A stretch of DNA of 64,000 bases from Alphaproteobacteria bacterium (GTDB lineage: Bacteria > Myxococcota_A > UBA796 > GCA-2862545), in NCBI GenBank assembly GCA_020632925.1, contig JACKER010000027.1:1-64000 (forward strand). Direction: 5' to 3'. The notes beneath the pieces were generated by a model. The model saw only the letters and a list, made by a program, of their open reading frames with translations. It searched no databases and had not been told where the DNA came from. Made by a program: the position numbers and the translations under genes. Shown in pieces: positions 36,901 through 46,224 of this stretch. Position 1 is the first letter of the stretch. The number at the start of each line of letters is the position of its first letter.

Positions 36901-37577
36901 AGGTGTCAGGACGTGATCGTTGATCATTTCCTGGACGAATCGCAGCGTTGTTCCGTCGCGGCAGTCCAGTCGCGGCAGTCCAGGTGTCAGGACGTGATCG
37001 TTGATCATTTCCTGGACGAATCGCGGCGTTGTTCCGTGTCGTGGTGTCGGTGGGCTGGAACGGGCGGTCTGCCGTCCAGGTTGTCCAGGTGTCAGGACGT
37101 GATCGTTGATCATTTCCTGGACGAATCGTGGCGTTGTTCCGTGTCGTGGTGTCGCTCGGTGGGCTGGAGCGGCGTGAGCACCAGGGCCCTGGACCCGAAC
37201 GGGTGGTCCGCGGTCACCTTGCTGGTGCTGCCTGGCCGCAACCAGGCGCCACGTGGTTCCCGGCGGGTTCGGCGTAGTTCGGGACGAAGGGTGCCGCCCG
37301 GCTGGTCGGGCAGCCCGTCGCGCGCGACCGTCCCCGCCGCCGGCAGGAACACGACCGAGCGCTCCGGCGCTTCAGCTGACGGAGAAACGCCGGACATCGG
37401 GCAGGAAATGATCAATCGCCACGTCCTGACACCTGGATGCCACGGCTGACGGAGAAACGCCGGACATCGGGCAGGAAATGATCAATCGCCACGTCCTGAC
37501 ACCTGGATGATGCCACGGCTGACGGAGAAACGCCGGACATCGGGCAGGAAATGATCAATCACCACGTCCTGACACCT
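36901..37577. repeat. Cluster of six 33-bp palindromic repeat units
   Basis: Three direct copies of a 33-bp sequence starting AGGTGTCAGGACGTGATC are at 36901-36933, 36982-37014 and 37087-37119; three inverted copies starting CAGGAAATGATCAATC are at 37402-37434, 37472-37504 and 37545-37577. The right-hand units are embedded in a near-exact ~70-bp tandem repeat (GCTGACGGAGAAACGCCGG...). The 33-mer contains the palindrome-like TGATC...GATCA. About 280 bp of unrelated DNA separates the two arms. No transposase gene is inside. The same ends bound the element at 8577-8762. Confidence 0.88.
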
Positions 37578-37589
37578 GGGGGCCTGGGG

Positions 37590-40500
37590 TCATTCGATGA
37601 CGACGATGTCGGTCCCCGTGCGGCCGAAGGTCTCCGGCATGTACATCTCCTCGGCCTTCGCGGGCGGGACGACGAAGCGGCCGGGGGTGGTGGCGCGGAC
37701 GACGTAGTCGTAGTCGTGCACGCCGTCCCAGAGCAGCGACGTGAACGCCTCGACGCGCTCGTCGTGCATCTGCTCGTGCTCGTACCAGGTGCGGCTCCAC
37801 CACCACCAGACGGGCTGGTCGTCGGCGCGCTGCGACGGGAGCGTGCCGCTCGTGGCGAGCACGGGGTTCTGGGCCTCGAAGCCACCCGGCAGCGGGTCCA
37901 CCAGGGCCACGTGGTACCGACGCATCTCGTTGACCATCGTGAGCTCCACGCGCAGCCGCGCACCCGCCCGGACGTGCCACACGCCGTCGGCGTCGCGGGT
38001 CACGTCGCCCGGGTCGTCGATCGGGACGTAGCGCCGCTCCACCGCGAACCCGTAGTCCGCGGGGTCGAGGCGCAGATCGCGGGGCGCGTAGCGCAGGCCG
38101 AGGCGGTAGTAGAGCCGGCCCTGGTCGCCGTCCATCTGGAGCGTGAGCGGCTGGAGGCCCTTGTGCTCCGTGAGGTAGCCCATCGGCACCTCGATCAGGC
38201 TGCGCTCCGTCGTGCGGCCCCGGAACGCGTGGTCGCCCGCGTAGCCGTCGCCCAGCCACACCCGCGCCACGAAGTCCGGCGTCTCCTTCTCGTAGATCCG
38301 GAAGTAGCGGTCCAGCGAGAGCAGCACGAACGCGCTCTCGTTCGTGTTCTCCCAGCGGCCCTTGGTCTTGTGGGCGAGCAGGCCGCGGACCACCTTCTCC
38401 ACGAGCTCGTCGTCGGGCGCGGTCTCCATGAGGGCCTCGAGCACGATGCCGTCCGCCCGGCGGTCGCTGTGCAGCAGCACCTGCGCCCCGTCGCTGTACG
38501 AGGTCACGAAGTGCGCCGTGCCCGCGGACTCGGTCACCCGGTTCGCGAGCGTGTGGAGGATCTCGTTCGCCTCCTCCTTCGCGCCGCCCTCCCACAGCGT
38601 CGGCAGCAGGAACGCGAGCCCGTCGATGTTCAGCAGGGTCCCGCGCTCCTTGTAGAGCTGCCTCGCCTTGCGCACGTCCGGCTGGCCCATCCGGCGCAGC
38701 ACATCCAGCGCATAGGCACGCAGGAACGCCTTGCTCTCCTCGCTGTACCACCAGGGGATGTAGCTCTCGATGTTCTGCAGGTGGCTGGCGGCCTGGCGGA
38801 AGCTGTGGTCGGGCACGTCGTAGCCCTTGGCCTTCGCCCTCGCGAACGCGTTCGCCACGTGGATCGACAGGTAGGGCCAGGTCTCGTCGCCCTTGCGCCA
38901 GAAGCTCCAGCCGCCGTTCCAGTGCTGGCGGTCCGCGAGGTGCCGCAGGTCCTGCTCCACCCGATGCTCGAGCACGGCCGGCGCGGGCAGCGCGGGCGAC
39001 TCGAACGCCGTCAGCACGTCGCGCAGGCTCGCGATGCCGAGCACCCGGCTCGCGATCTGCTCGTTGCAGTCGAAGGGGTAGCTCTCGAGGTAGAGCACGG
39101 CGTCGGTCAGCGCCTGCAGCTGCGTCGAGCTGGTGGTGACCTCGAGGCCGCCGAACTGCGTCCACACCGCGGGCGGCGCCTCCACCGGCTGCACCGTCGT
39201 GCCCGACTCGATCGAGCCGTAGGTCGCGAACGCCTCGGTGGTCGCGGGCGTCCACACCGGCAGCGAGAGCTCGGCCGCGTCGGAGCGCTTGCCCGAGGCC
39301 GCCACGACCTGCAGGCGCGCGGTGCCGGCGCCGAGCGTGGCCGCCGGGAAGCGGACCTCCACGCGGTCGTTCGCGGGCACCTTCACCCGACGCCCGGCGC
39401 TGCTGACACCCATGTCGCCCAGATCGGGGAGCACGGGCTCCACCTGCTCGACGAACGCGAGGTTCGTGGCGCGGATACCGACGTCGACCACCATCTCGGC
39501 GTCCGTCTGGTTCTGCACGACGATCGGGATCTCGGCCTGGTCGCCGAAGTTGAGGAAGCGCGGCGCACTGGGTCGGACCATCAGCGGCTTGCGGGCGACG
39601 ACCGTGGTCTCCGCGCTCCCGAACGACTTGATCGGGTCCGCGGCGACCACCATCACCCGGTAGCGGGTGAGCGAGTCCGGCAGGTGCAGGTCGAGCTCGG
39701 CCGTCCCGTCGGCGCCCGTCACCACGTCCGGGGCGAACAGCGCGAGCGCGCCGAACTCCGTGCGCAGGGTGACCGGCGTGGTCGCCATCTCGCCGCCCAT
39801 GAGGGCGTCCTCCATCCTCTCGGCTTCCTTCTTCCCCGCCGAGCGCGTCACCGCCTGCTGGGCCTGCGCCGGGGGTGGCGCCATCGGCTCGGCGGCCGCC
39901 AGCTCCGCCATCGGCGCGGACTTCGCCGCGATCCCGCCTCCTCCGATACCGACGCCCCGCGTGCCGAGGCCGTTCCGTGCCCCGCCGAGCATGCCGTGCT
40001 CCACCGTGCCCGCGGGCGCCTGGACGAGCGCGGTCGGGTCGCCGAGGGTCACCCAGGAGCGAAGGAAGTGGTCGGCCACGCCGGGCGACTTCGAGCCGTA
40101 GAAGACCTCGATCGGATCAGGCAGCTCGTACCCGGTGAGCGCGAGCACGCTCTCGTCGACGGCGACCACCGTGAGCTCGGCGCCGGCCAGGGGCGTGCCC
40201 GCCGGGTCCTTGACCGTGACGCGCAGCTTCGTGTCGCCGCCGGGCTCGAGCGCGGGGTCGGCCGCAGTGACCTCGACGCCGAGCGTTCGCTTCGTCGGCG
40301 GCACCACGAAGTCGATGGTGCCGCTCGCGTGCGCGACCCGCGACGGCACGTCGGTCAGCGGCTGGCCCTTGTCGTCCACCCGCTGGGCCGCGCCGACCAG
40401 GTGCACCTCGAGCTGGACGTTGGGCACCAGCGAGTCGTCGATCGGGATCTCGAGCGTGGTCGTCGGTTCGCCCATCCGGAACCGCTCGAGGTGCTCGATG

Positions 40501-43500
40501 CCGTTTCGTCGCAGCGTCCAGGTGCCTTCGGCGGGCGTGAAGGGTGCCTGCACCAGCACGCGTGCGACCTCGCCGTCGTGCAGCTCGCGCTGCTCGGGGA
40601 CGAGCGTGATCTGCTCGAGCTCCACGCTGCGGGACGGCGTGGTCTCGGCGCCGCTCACCCAGACGCGCAGCTCGCTCTCGTTGGGGCGCCCGTCTGCGTC
40701 CACCACCCGCGCGGTGACGCGGTAGCTGCCGCCGCGCTCCGTCGGGAAGCTGCAGTGGGCGTGGGCGTCGGCGTCCAGCGTCACCGCGCAGGGGCGCTCG
40801 TCCTGCGCGATCTCGCCCCAGCCGCCACTGGGGAGCGAGCCGTAGTCCAGGCGGACGATCGACGCGGTGACCTCACCGGTCGCCGGGTGGCCATCCAGAT
40901 CGACGACGGCCAGGTCGACCTCGATAGGCAGGCCCTTCTCGACGAACGAGCGCTCGGTCTTGAGCCCGACGTACCGGTCGGACGGGTGGACCATCGTCCG
41001 GGCGGTCGCCGTCCAGGCCTGCCGGTTCACGTCCATCACGGTGGCCTCGGCGCGCACGTCGTACGGCCGCGGCGGGCTCATGGACTCGAAGTGGATGCCC
41101 AGGTGGTGCTCACCCTTGGGGTCGGTCGTGGACGTGAGCTGCCCGAGGTACCCCTCGCCCATGGGGTTGCCGGAGCGCGAAGCCCAGCTCCAGGCGTCGA
41201 TCCACCACGGCGTCCACGTGCCGAAGGACCACCCCTGCATCCCCGGCGGGACGTAGTGGCCGGCCTCAGCGAACACGTTCCAGGTGGTGTCGGCGTTCTG
41301 CAGCCCGCCACCTGCGTAGTAGGCCGCAGTCAGGTCGAAGCGCGCGTCCAGGCCGAGGAGGTGGGGGCCCTCGTCCACCGCGGCCGACACCTCGAACTCG
41401 GGTCGGCGGAACTCCTCGATCCGGAGCGTGTGGTAGGTGGTGGTGCCGACCTCCCGGACCCCGCTGGCGGACAGCATGAGCTGCGCCTCGCCGAGATCCG
41501 CCTCGGGCGGCAGTTCGACGTCGAAGTGGAAGCCGCCCAGCCGGGAGACCTCGGCGGTGCCCTTGGCGAGCTCGTGCCCCATGGAGCTCGTCAGCGTCCA
41601 GCTGATCGTCGGATCGCCCGGGTCCTGGAGCGGTCCGACGTCACCCTCGGGGGTCTGGTCCTCGTTGCGCAGCCAACCCTTGATCCGCGCGGTCTCACCC
41701 GGGCGGTACAACCCCCGGTCGTCGGCGACGTACCACCGCAGCTGATCGAGCAGCTCGTGGCGGTACCAGCTCGTCCCGTAGTTCGGCCCGTCGGACTCGG
41801 GGAGGATGGCGAGGTCGTCGCCCGTGCGCGCCACCAGGACCTGGTTCGGCAGGGAGTCGCCGGGGAGCGAGAGCTCCGCGAGCCCGTCCGCGCCGGTGGA
41901 TGCCTGGCCCTCGCGACCGAGCAGCGACAGCGTCACGTCCGGACGCGCATCTCCCGTCGACAGGTCGCTCGCCCAGCCCACGATCTCGTCGCCGTCGGCG
42001 AACGCGACCAGTCCGAGGTCCGTGACCTGCACCCACTTGTAGACGTACTGCCGGTTCCAGCGATCGCGCGGCTGGACCGTCGGCTCCACGAGGACGACGA
42101 ACTGCCCGTGGTGGTCGTCCCCGGTCCACTGCGAGAAGTCGATGGCGGTCTCGGTGCGCCGGTCCGCCTCGCCCTTCGTGTCGATCGTCCCGTCGAACAC
42201 CACCTTGCCGGGGAGCCGGCCGGGCTTGGCGTCCTCGTACCAGAAGCGCTCGATCCACTTGGTCCAGGCCTCCCAGTCCGAAGGCTGGACCTCGTGCACC
42301 TGGACCTTGAGGCGGGGGTGGTTGACCGACCACACCGACATCTTGTCGCCCGACGCCGGGTCGAGGACGACGAGGTTGCCGCCCGCACCGTCCAACGTCT
42401 TCTCCGCCGGACCCACGCGCACCACGAAGTCCTGGTCCTTGCCGAGCGTCTGGCCGAAGGTGTCGGTGACGCCTGCGGGCACGGTGACCGTGTACGCCGT
42501 GCGACCCTGGAACGCGCCGCTGATCGTGACCATGTCGCCGGAGGGCACGACCGACAGGCCGGGCACCGCGGGGCTGACCCTCCATCCCGTCGGGTCGAAG
42601 GCCTCGGGGTCGATCGGGTTGTCGAACCTCACGTACCAGCTGCTCGTCGGCGGGCAGGGCTCGTCGTACCAGCAGCCGTGATCCTCGATGCGGAGGGGGT
42701 GGTAGGTGTAGAAGCTCGCGTACTGGTCGCCGGTCGTCGTGCGTGGTCCCTCCGCGGACGGCGTTCCCCTCGGGATCACGAGCGAGATGCTCGACGCCTT
42801 CGGGAGCGGCTCGACCGGGTGCACGGCGACCACCGCGCCCTCTGCGGCGTCCAGCGCGAACACGGACATGGGGATGCCCGCGTCCTCGATCTCCTCGGGG
42901 GTCGCGAGGCGGAAGCGCGCGCCGTCGCCCGCTCCCGTGACCTTCAACCGCTCGAGCACCGCTCCGGGGTCCATCCGCTGGTCGAACCTCAACAGGACGG
43001 TGGGGGAGAGATCCGTCGGCAGCCCCGTGTTCGGCCACCAGGTCTGGAGCTGGGGCGCAGGGGTCGAGAAGGTGAAGCGGAACGCCTCGGTCAGCGCCGC
43101 GCCCGAGGCGGCGGTGGTGCCCGCCGGGATCTCGAGGGTGTACTCCGTGGCCATGGGCAGCCGGGGGTCGGGGTCGAACAGCAGCGTCTTCGTGCCCAGC
43201 CACCGCCAACGGCCAGCGGGCTGCGGCGTGAGCGTGGCGGGCACCCGCTTGCTGGCTTCCTCCTGCGAGGTCAGCGCGATCATCGGCTGGTCGAACGTGA
43301 CCGACACGTTGGGCGCCATCGGCACCTCGCCCTCGGGCGAGAAGCGCACCACCTTCGGCACCTTCCCGGGCGCGACCGTCGGCGGAGGCCGTGGCGGCGG
43401 CGGGAAGGTCTCGAGCACGTCCGGGCCGGTGCGCGGCGGTGGCTTCGTGTGGGCACGCAGCGCGAACGTCCGCCGGTCCCCGTCCTCCTCCTCGAGATCG

Positions 43501-43757
43501 GGCAGCCGCCCGAGCAACGTGTCGAGCGCCCCGCCGCGCACGGGCGTCCCGGGGTCGACGGGCGCCCCGTCCCCCGCATCGCTCGGAGGGCTCGCGTCGT
43601 ACAGGCGGACCACCAGTCCCTTCTCCTCGGGGTCTGCGCGGAACGACGGGACCGCTGGCGTCCCGGAGCTCGTACCCCCGGAGGTGGACGGGACGATCGA
43701 GTCGGTTCCACGGCCGTGGCAGGCGGCGAGCAACAGGACGATCGAGACAGGGCGCAC
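37590..43757 (-). CDS. Alpha-2-macroglobulin family lipoprotein
   Basis: A 2055-residue protease trap anchored by a lipobox (MRPVSIVLLLAAC, Cys13). An N-terminal Pro-rich spacer and Ig-like domains (PKVVRFSPEGEVP...) precede macroglobulin domains (RGLYRPGETARIKGW is the typical MG2 start). A Gly/Ala/Pro-rich stretch around GVGIGGGGIAAKSAPMAEL may be the bait. The thioester motif is present as YPFDCNEQ (Cys1564-Gln1567), followed by the all-helical thioester domain and the C-terminal receptor-like domain (ADYGFAVERRYVP). Bacterial homologues trap proteases that breach the outer membrane. The usual partner pbpC is not adjacent. Confidence 0.95.
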   Translation of the reverse strand: MRPVSIVLLLAACHGRGTDSIVPSTSGGTSSGTPAVPSFRADPEEKGLVVRLYDASPPSDAGDGAPVDPGTPVRGGALDTLLGRLPDLEEEDGDRRTFALRAHTKPPPRTGPDVLETFPPPPRPPPTVAPGKVPKVVRFSPEGEVPMAPNVSVTFDQPMIALTSQEEASKRVPATLTPQPAGRWRWLGTKTLLFDPDPRLPMATEYTLEIPAGTTAASGAALTEAFRFTFSTPAPQLQTWWPNTGLPTDLSPTVLLRFDQRMDPGAVLERLKVTGAGDGARFRLATPEEIEDAGIPMSVFALDAAEGAVVAVHPVEPLPKASSISLVIPRGTPSAEGPRTTTGDQYASFYTYHPLRIEDHGCWYDEPCPPTSSWYVRFDNPIDPEAFDPTGWRVSPAVPGLSVVPSGDMVTISGAFQGRTAYTVTVPAGVTDTFGQTLGKDQDFVVRVGPAEKTLDGAGGNLVVLDPASGDKMSVWSVNHPRLKVQVHEVQPSDWEAWTKWIERFWYEDAKPGRLPGKVVFDGTIDTKGEADRRTETAIDFSQWTGDDHHGQFVVLVEPTVQPRDRWNRQYVYKWVQVTDLGLVAFADGDEIVGWASDLSTGDARPDVTLSLLGREGQASTGADGLAELSLPGDSLPNQVLVARTGDDLAILPESDGPNYGTSWYRHELLDQLRWYVADDRGLYRPGETARIKGWLRNEDQTPEGDVGPLQDPGDPTISWTLTSSMGHELAKGTAEVSRLGGFHFDVELPPEADLGEAQLMLSASGVREVGTTTYHTLRIEEFRRPEFEVSAAVDEGPHLLGLDARFDLTAAYYAGGGLQNADTTWNVFAEAGHYVPPGMQGWSFGTWTPWWIDAWSWASRSGNPMGEGYLGQLTSTTDPKGEHHLGIHFESMSPPRPYDVRAEATVMDVNRQAWTATARTMVHPSDRYVGLKTERSFVEKGLPIEVDLAVVDLDGHPATGEVTASIVRLDYGSLPSGGWGEIAQDERPCAVTLDADAHAHCSFPTERGGSYRVTARVVDADGRPNESELRVWVSGAETTPSRSVELEQITLVPEQRELHDGEVARVLVQAPFTPAEGTWTLRRNGIEHLERFRMGEPTTTLEIPIDDSLVPNVQLEVHLVGAAQRVDDKGQPLTDVPSRVAHASGTIDFVVPPTKRTLGVEVTAADPALEPGGDTKLRVTVKDPAGTPLAGAELTVVAVDESVLALTGYELPDPIEVFYGSKSPGVADHFLRSWVTLGDPTALVQAPAGTVEHGMLGGARNGLGTRGVGIGGGGIAAKSAPMAELAAAEPMAPPPAQAQQAVTRSAGKKEAERMEDALMGGEMATTPVTLRTEFGALALFAPDVVTGADGTAELDLHLPDSLTRYRVMVVAADPIKSFGSAETTVVARKPLMVRPSAPRFLNFGDQAEIPIVVQNQTDAEMVVDVGIRATNLAFVEQVEPVLPDLGDMGVSSAGRRVKVPANDRVEVRFPAATLGAGTARLQVVAASGKRSDAAELSLPVWTPATTEAFATYGSIESGTTVQPVEAPPAVWTQFGGLEVTTSSTQLQALTDAVLYLESYPFDCNEQIASRVLGIASLRDVLTAFESPALPAPAVLEHRVEQDLRHLADRQHWNGGWSFWRKGDETWPYLSIHVANAFARAKAKGYDVPDHSFRQAASHLQNIESYIPWWYSEESKAFLRAYALDVLRRMGQPDVRKARQLYKERGTLLNIDGLAFLLPTLWEGGAKEEANEILHTLANRVTESAGTAHFVTSYSDGAQVLLHSDRRADGIVLEALMETAPDDELVEKVVRGLLAHKTKGRWENTNESAFVLLSLDRYFRIYEKETPDFVARVWLGDGYAGDHAFRGRTTERSLIEVPMGYLTEHKGLQPLTLQMDGDQGRLYYRLGLRYAPRDLRLDPADYGFAVERRYVPIDDPGDVTRDADGVWHVRAGARLRVELTMVNEMRRYHVALVDPLPGGFEAQNPVLATSGTLPSQRADDQPVWWWWSRTWYEHEQMHDERVEAFTSLLWDGVHDYDYVVRATTPGRFVVPPAKAEEMYMPETFGRTGTDIVVIE

Positions 43758-43811
43758 GTGACCTCCGGCGAGCGCGGACCAACGCCGCTCGGGGCCGGGA
43801 GCTTACAGCGT

Positions 43812-43951
43812 GGGACACGCGTGCCCCACCCCGGGACACCCGTGCCCCACCCCGGGGCCCGAGGACCGCCGACCGGGGGCCTGGCGGTGCCCTGGAAGGC
43901 CGATCCGAACGCCGATCACGGCGATCTGGGACATCGGTGGGCCAGTGTCCC
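43812..43951. promoter_or_regulatory. Repeats in divergent control region
   Basis: The 316 bp between the divergent macroglobulin and VWA genes holds two 21-bp direct repeats (43812-43832 and 43833-43853; GGGACACsCGTGCCCCACCCC, s = G then C) and an inverted repeat TGGGACA-N11-TGTCCCA (43927-43951). The shared GGGACA core suggests binding sites of one regulator. The remaining bases to 44073 are less GC-rich and carry GGGAGG before the VWA start. No regulator is identified. Confidence 0.4.
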
Positions 43952-44073
43952 ACCTGCCTGCGATCTTCTTGTCGCGGAACTCCAAGATGATCGAGGATCG
44001 TCCGATCTCATGCGTTGGTACGGTTCGTGCATGTGATTGACGCGACATTGACAGTCTTGCGGGAGGCTACACC

Positions 44074-45615
44074 ATGAACCGTTCCATCTTCGCCCTGGCG
44101 CTCGTCGCCGCCGGCTGCTCCGAGTTCAACCTCAACGGCGGCAACAAGCCGGACATCGGGCCTGCGCCGGACATCCTGGTGGACCCTCCCTCCCTGGCCT
44201 ACGGCACGCTCTCCGTCGGCGACCAGGAGGTCCAGACCTTCACCGTCCAGAACATCGGTGACGCCACGCTCCACGTGTCCGACATCGTGATCGGCAGCGG
44301 CATCGCGTTCATCGTCCAGGGCCCCGAGACCCAGTTCGACCTCGAGCCCGGCCAGACCATGGACGTGGACGTGGCCTTCTCCCCGATGGGCGCCGACGAG
44401 AACTACGGCCAGGTCCTCGTGGTCTCCGACGACCCGGACACCCCGGAGGCCCCGGTCGACCTGCTCGGCTTCGGCGCGGTGCCCGAGCTCAAGATCACCC
44501 CCGACACCTACGTGTTCGGCGACGCCCCGATCCCCTGCGGCGACGAGGTCGAGCTCGAGCTCAAGAACGTCGGCTCCGAGGCCCTCACCATCACCGAGGT
44601 GGACTACACCTCGGGCGGCCTGCTGTCCCTCGACACCAGCAACGCGCCCCAGCTGCCGATCACGCTGCAGCCGGGTGAGTTCCGCAACGTGACCGTCATG
44701 TTCGAGGCGACCACCGAGGGCAGCGACACGGGCCGTCTGGCCGTCACCAGCAACGACCCGCGCGGCGTCGTCACCGCCGACCAGAACGGCGAGGGCGTCT
44801 ACGGTGAGAAGCTGACCGAGACCTTCACCGAGCCGGGCGTCCCCCCGGTCGACGTGATCATCCTGATCGACCAGTCCTGCTCGATGAGCGGCGACAACAC
44901 CGACGACGTCGAGAACGGCATGCCCGACTTCGTCGCCGAGCTGCAGCAGACCTCCGACTGGCACCTCATCGAGGTGACCCGCCAGACCGGTTGCGCCAAC
45001 GGTGGCGTCCTCACGGAGACCACCCCGAACGTGGCCAACACGCTGGTGAACAACGCGTTCAACTCGGTCGGCAACATCCCCGACAACGTGACCGAGTCGC
45101 TCCTCGAGCTCGCGGACACCGCCCTGTCGAAGACCGGCCCCGGTCAGTGCAACGAGGGCTTCCTGCGCCCCGGCGCGCTGCTGCACGTCATCACGATGTC
45201 GGACGAGCCCGAGCAGTCGGGTCACAACGCGTCCTACTGGGTCAACCAGCTCGGCACCTACGCGTCCTCGCCCGATTTCCTGAAGATCTCCGGGATCCTC
45301 GACCTCAACAACCGCTGCGGTGAGGGTGCCGGCGTGTACAGCCAGGCCGTCGACCAGACCGGCGGCTCCAAGCTGAACATCTGCAACTCGAACTGGGGCG
45401 CCAACTTCGGCGACATCGCGTCCGAGGTCCTCGCCGGCATCCGGACGTACAACCTGAGCAACGAGGCCGACCCGAACTCGGTCGTCGTCACGGTCAACGG
45501 CACCCCGACCACCGACTTCACGGTCACGGGTGGCAACGTCACCATCAACAACCCGCCCGTGGGCGAGGGTGACGAGGTCACCATCACCTACGGCGTGCTC
45601 GCCGAGTGCAACTGA
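44074..45615 (+). CDS. VWA-domain lipoprotein with anchor-D domains
   Basis: A 513-residue lipoprotein (MNRSIFALALVAAGC, Cys15). Residues about 35-250 are two choice-of-anchor-D/ASPM-SPD2-Hydin-like beta domains (LAYGTLSVGDQEVQTFTVQN, YVFGDAPIPCGDEVELELKN). A von Willebrand A domain follows with a MIDAS DxSxS at Asp266-Ser270 (IDQSCSMS), later FLRPGALLHVITMSDEP. It probably binds a ligand at the surface through a metal. Codon use is strongly biased to C-ending codons with no rare codons, suggesting high expression. A textbook terminator follows. Confidence 0.87.
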   Translation: MNRSIFALALVAAGCSEFNLNGGNKPDIGPAPDILVDPPSLAYGTLSVGDQEVQTFTVQNIGDATLHVSDIVIGSGIAFIVQGPETQFDLEPGQTMDVDVAFSPMGADENYGQVLVVSDDPDTPEAPVDLLGFGAVPELKITPDTYVFGDAPIPCGDEVELELKNVGSEALTITEVDYTSGGLLSLDTSNAPQLPITLQPGEFRNVTVMFEATTEGSDTGRLAVTSNDPRGVVTADQNGEGVYGEKLTETFTEPGVPPVDVIILIDQSCSMSGDNTDDVENGMPDFVAELQQTSDWHLIEVTRQTGCANGGVLTETTPNVANTLVNNAFNSVGNIPDNVTESLLELADTALSKTGPGQCNEGFLRPGALLHVITMSDEPEQSGHNASYWVNQLGTYASSPDFLKISGILDLNNRCGEGAGVYSQAVDQTGGSKLNICNSNWGANFGDIASEVLAGIRTYNLSNEADPNSVVVTVNGTPTTDFTVTGGNVTINNPPVGEGDEVTITYGVLAECN

Positions 45616-45674
45616 TCTCCTGACGGAGAGGGGGCTCGCCCGCCCCTGCTCCTTTCGTTCGCAGTCGCTTCACG

Positions 45675-45705
45675 ACGGCCCCGGATCCCGCTCCGGGGCC
45701 GTTTT
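45675..45705 (+). terminator. Rho-independent terminator after VWA gene
   Basis: A perfect 11-bp stem (ACGGCCCCGGA / TCCGGGGCCGT) with a six-base loop TCCCGC, followed by TTTT. It lies 60 bp downstream of the VWA gene stop. Confidence 0.9.
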
Positions 45706-45746
45706 GCGTCCAGCCCCCGCGCTCCGCCCACAGCTCCCCCTACCAC

Positions 45747-45790
45747 TCCCGCTCCCGCTCCCGCTCCCGTGCCCGTGCCCGTGCCCGTCG
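45747..45790. repeat. Hexanucleotide microsatellite
   Basis: About three to four CTCCCG units run into three to four GTGCCC units. In the reading frame of the phosphatase-like fragment this encodes Pro-Val repeats. Such tracts can change length by slippage. Confidence 0.75.
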
Positions 45791-46137
45791 TAGTGATGGG
45801 GCTCGCCACGGGGTTCGTGCTCGTCCACTGCGCGGCCGGCCGTGGACGCAGCGCCACGTTCGTCGCGGCGTGCCTGGCGAGGTCTCACGCTCGCGGAGAC
45901 GCGGACGCAGCCGAGTCGGCCGTCCGTGCCATCCGAGCAGGGGTACGTCTGGATCCGTCCCAGCGCCGGGTGTTTCTCGAGGGGGCCGGTACGGCGTTCA
46001 TCGCCGGACCGGGCGCCGAGTCGGCCGCAGCGGAGGGACGGCGTTCGCGGGCCGTCCTCGGCACGCACCGGCGAAAGAGCGGGAAGCGAGGACGGAACGC
46101 GAACGGTTGTCCGCCCGGAGCGAAGGACGCGAAGTAG
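45769..46137 (+). pseudogene. Dual-specificity-phosphatase-like fragment
   Basis: A 122-residue frame that begins within the hexanucleotide repeat (Val-Pro repeats). It contains VLVHCAAGRGRSATFVAA, the Cys-x5-Arg P-loop of protein tyrosine/dual-specificity phosphatases (Cys21, Arg27), and AVRAIRAGVRLDPSQRRVFLE, which matches the helix that follows. The ~80 N-terminal residues with the general acid are missing, and the C-terminal third is low-complexity and basic. It has no convincing start site and is most likely a decayed gene. Confidence 0.55.
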
Positions 46138-46160
46138 AAGTCCTGGCGGGCTGAGCAGAA

Positions 46161-46190
46161 GACCCCGGAGCGCGTGAGCACCCCGGGGTC
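46161..46190 (-). terminator. Candidate terminator of TonB-receptor operon
   Basis: An 8-bp stem (GACCCCGG / CCGGGGTC) with a 14-base loop, followed on the minus strand by TTCT, 35-64 bp downstream of the receptor stop. The T tract is short, so efficiency is uncertain. Confidence 0.55.
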
Positions 46191-46224
46191 CCTGGGTTCG
46201 ATCCGCGCCGGAGCGCGGGCGAGG

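Noticed and set aside
36250..37113. Long N-terminal extension of the Thr/Asp-linker lipoprotein with repeated MINDHVLTPG peptides
   Set aside because: The extension is only the palindromic repeats read in frame; the lipobox signal at 36759 marks the true start.
36901..37577. Regularly repeated 33-bp sequences as a CRISPR array
   Set aside because: Copies occur in both orientations, spacing is irregular on the left and the right-hand spacers are themselves repeats; no cas genes are near.
37551..44036. Very long plus-strand open frame of about 2160 codons
   Set aside because: It is antisense to the macroglobulin gene, a common effect of high GC; its composition is His/Arg/Val-rich and has no domain.
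46193..46210. GGTTCGATCC-like motif as a tRNA T-arm
   Set aside because: No acceptor, D or anticodon stems could be formed around it.
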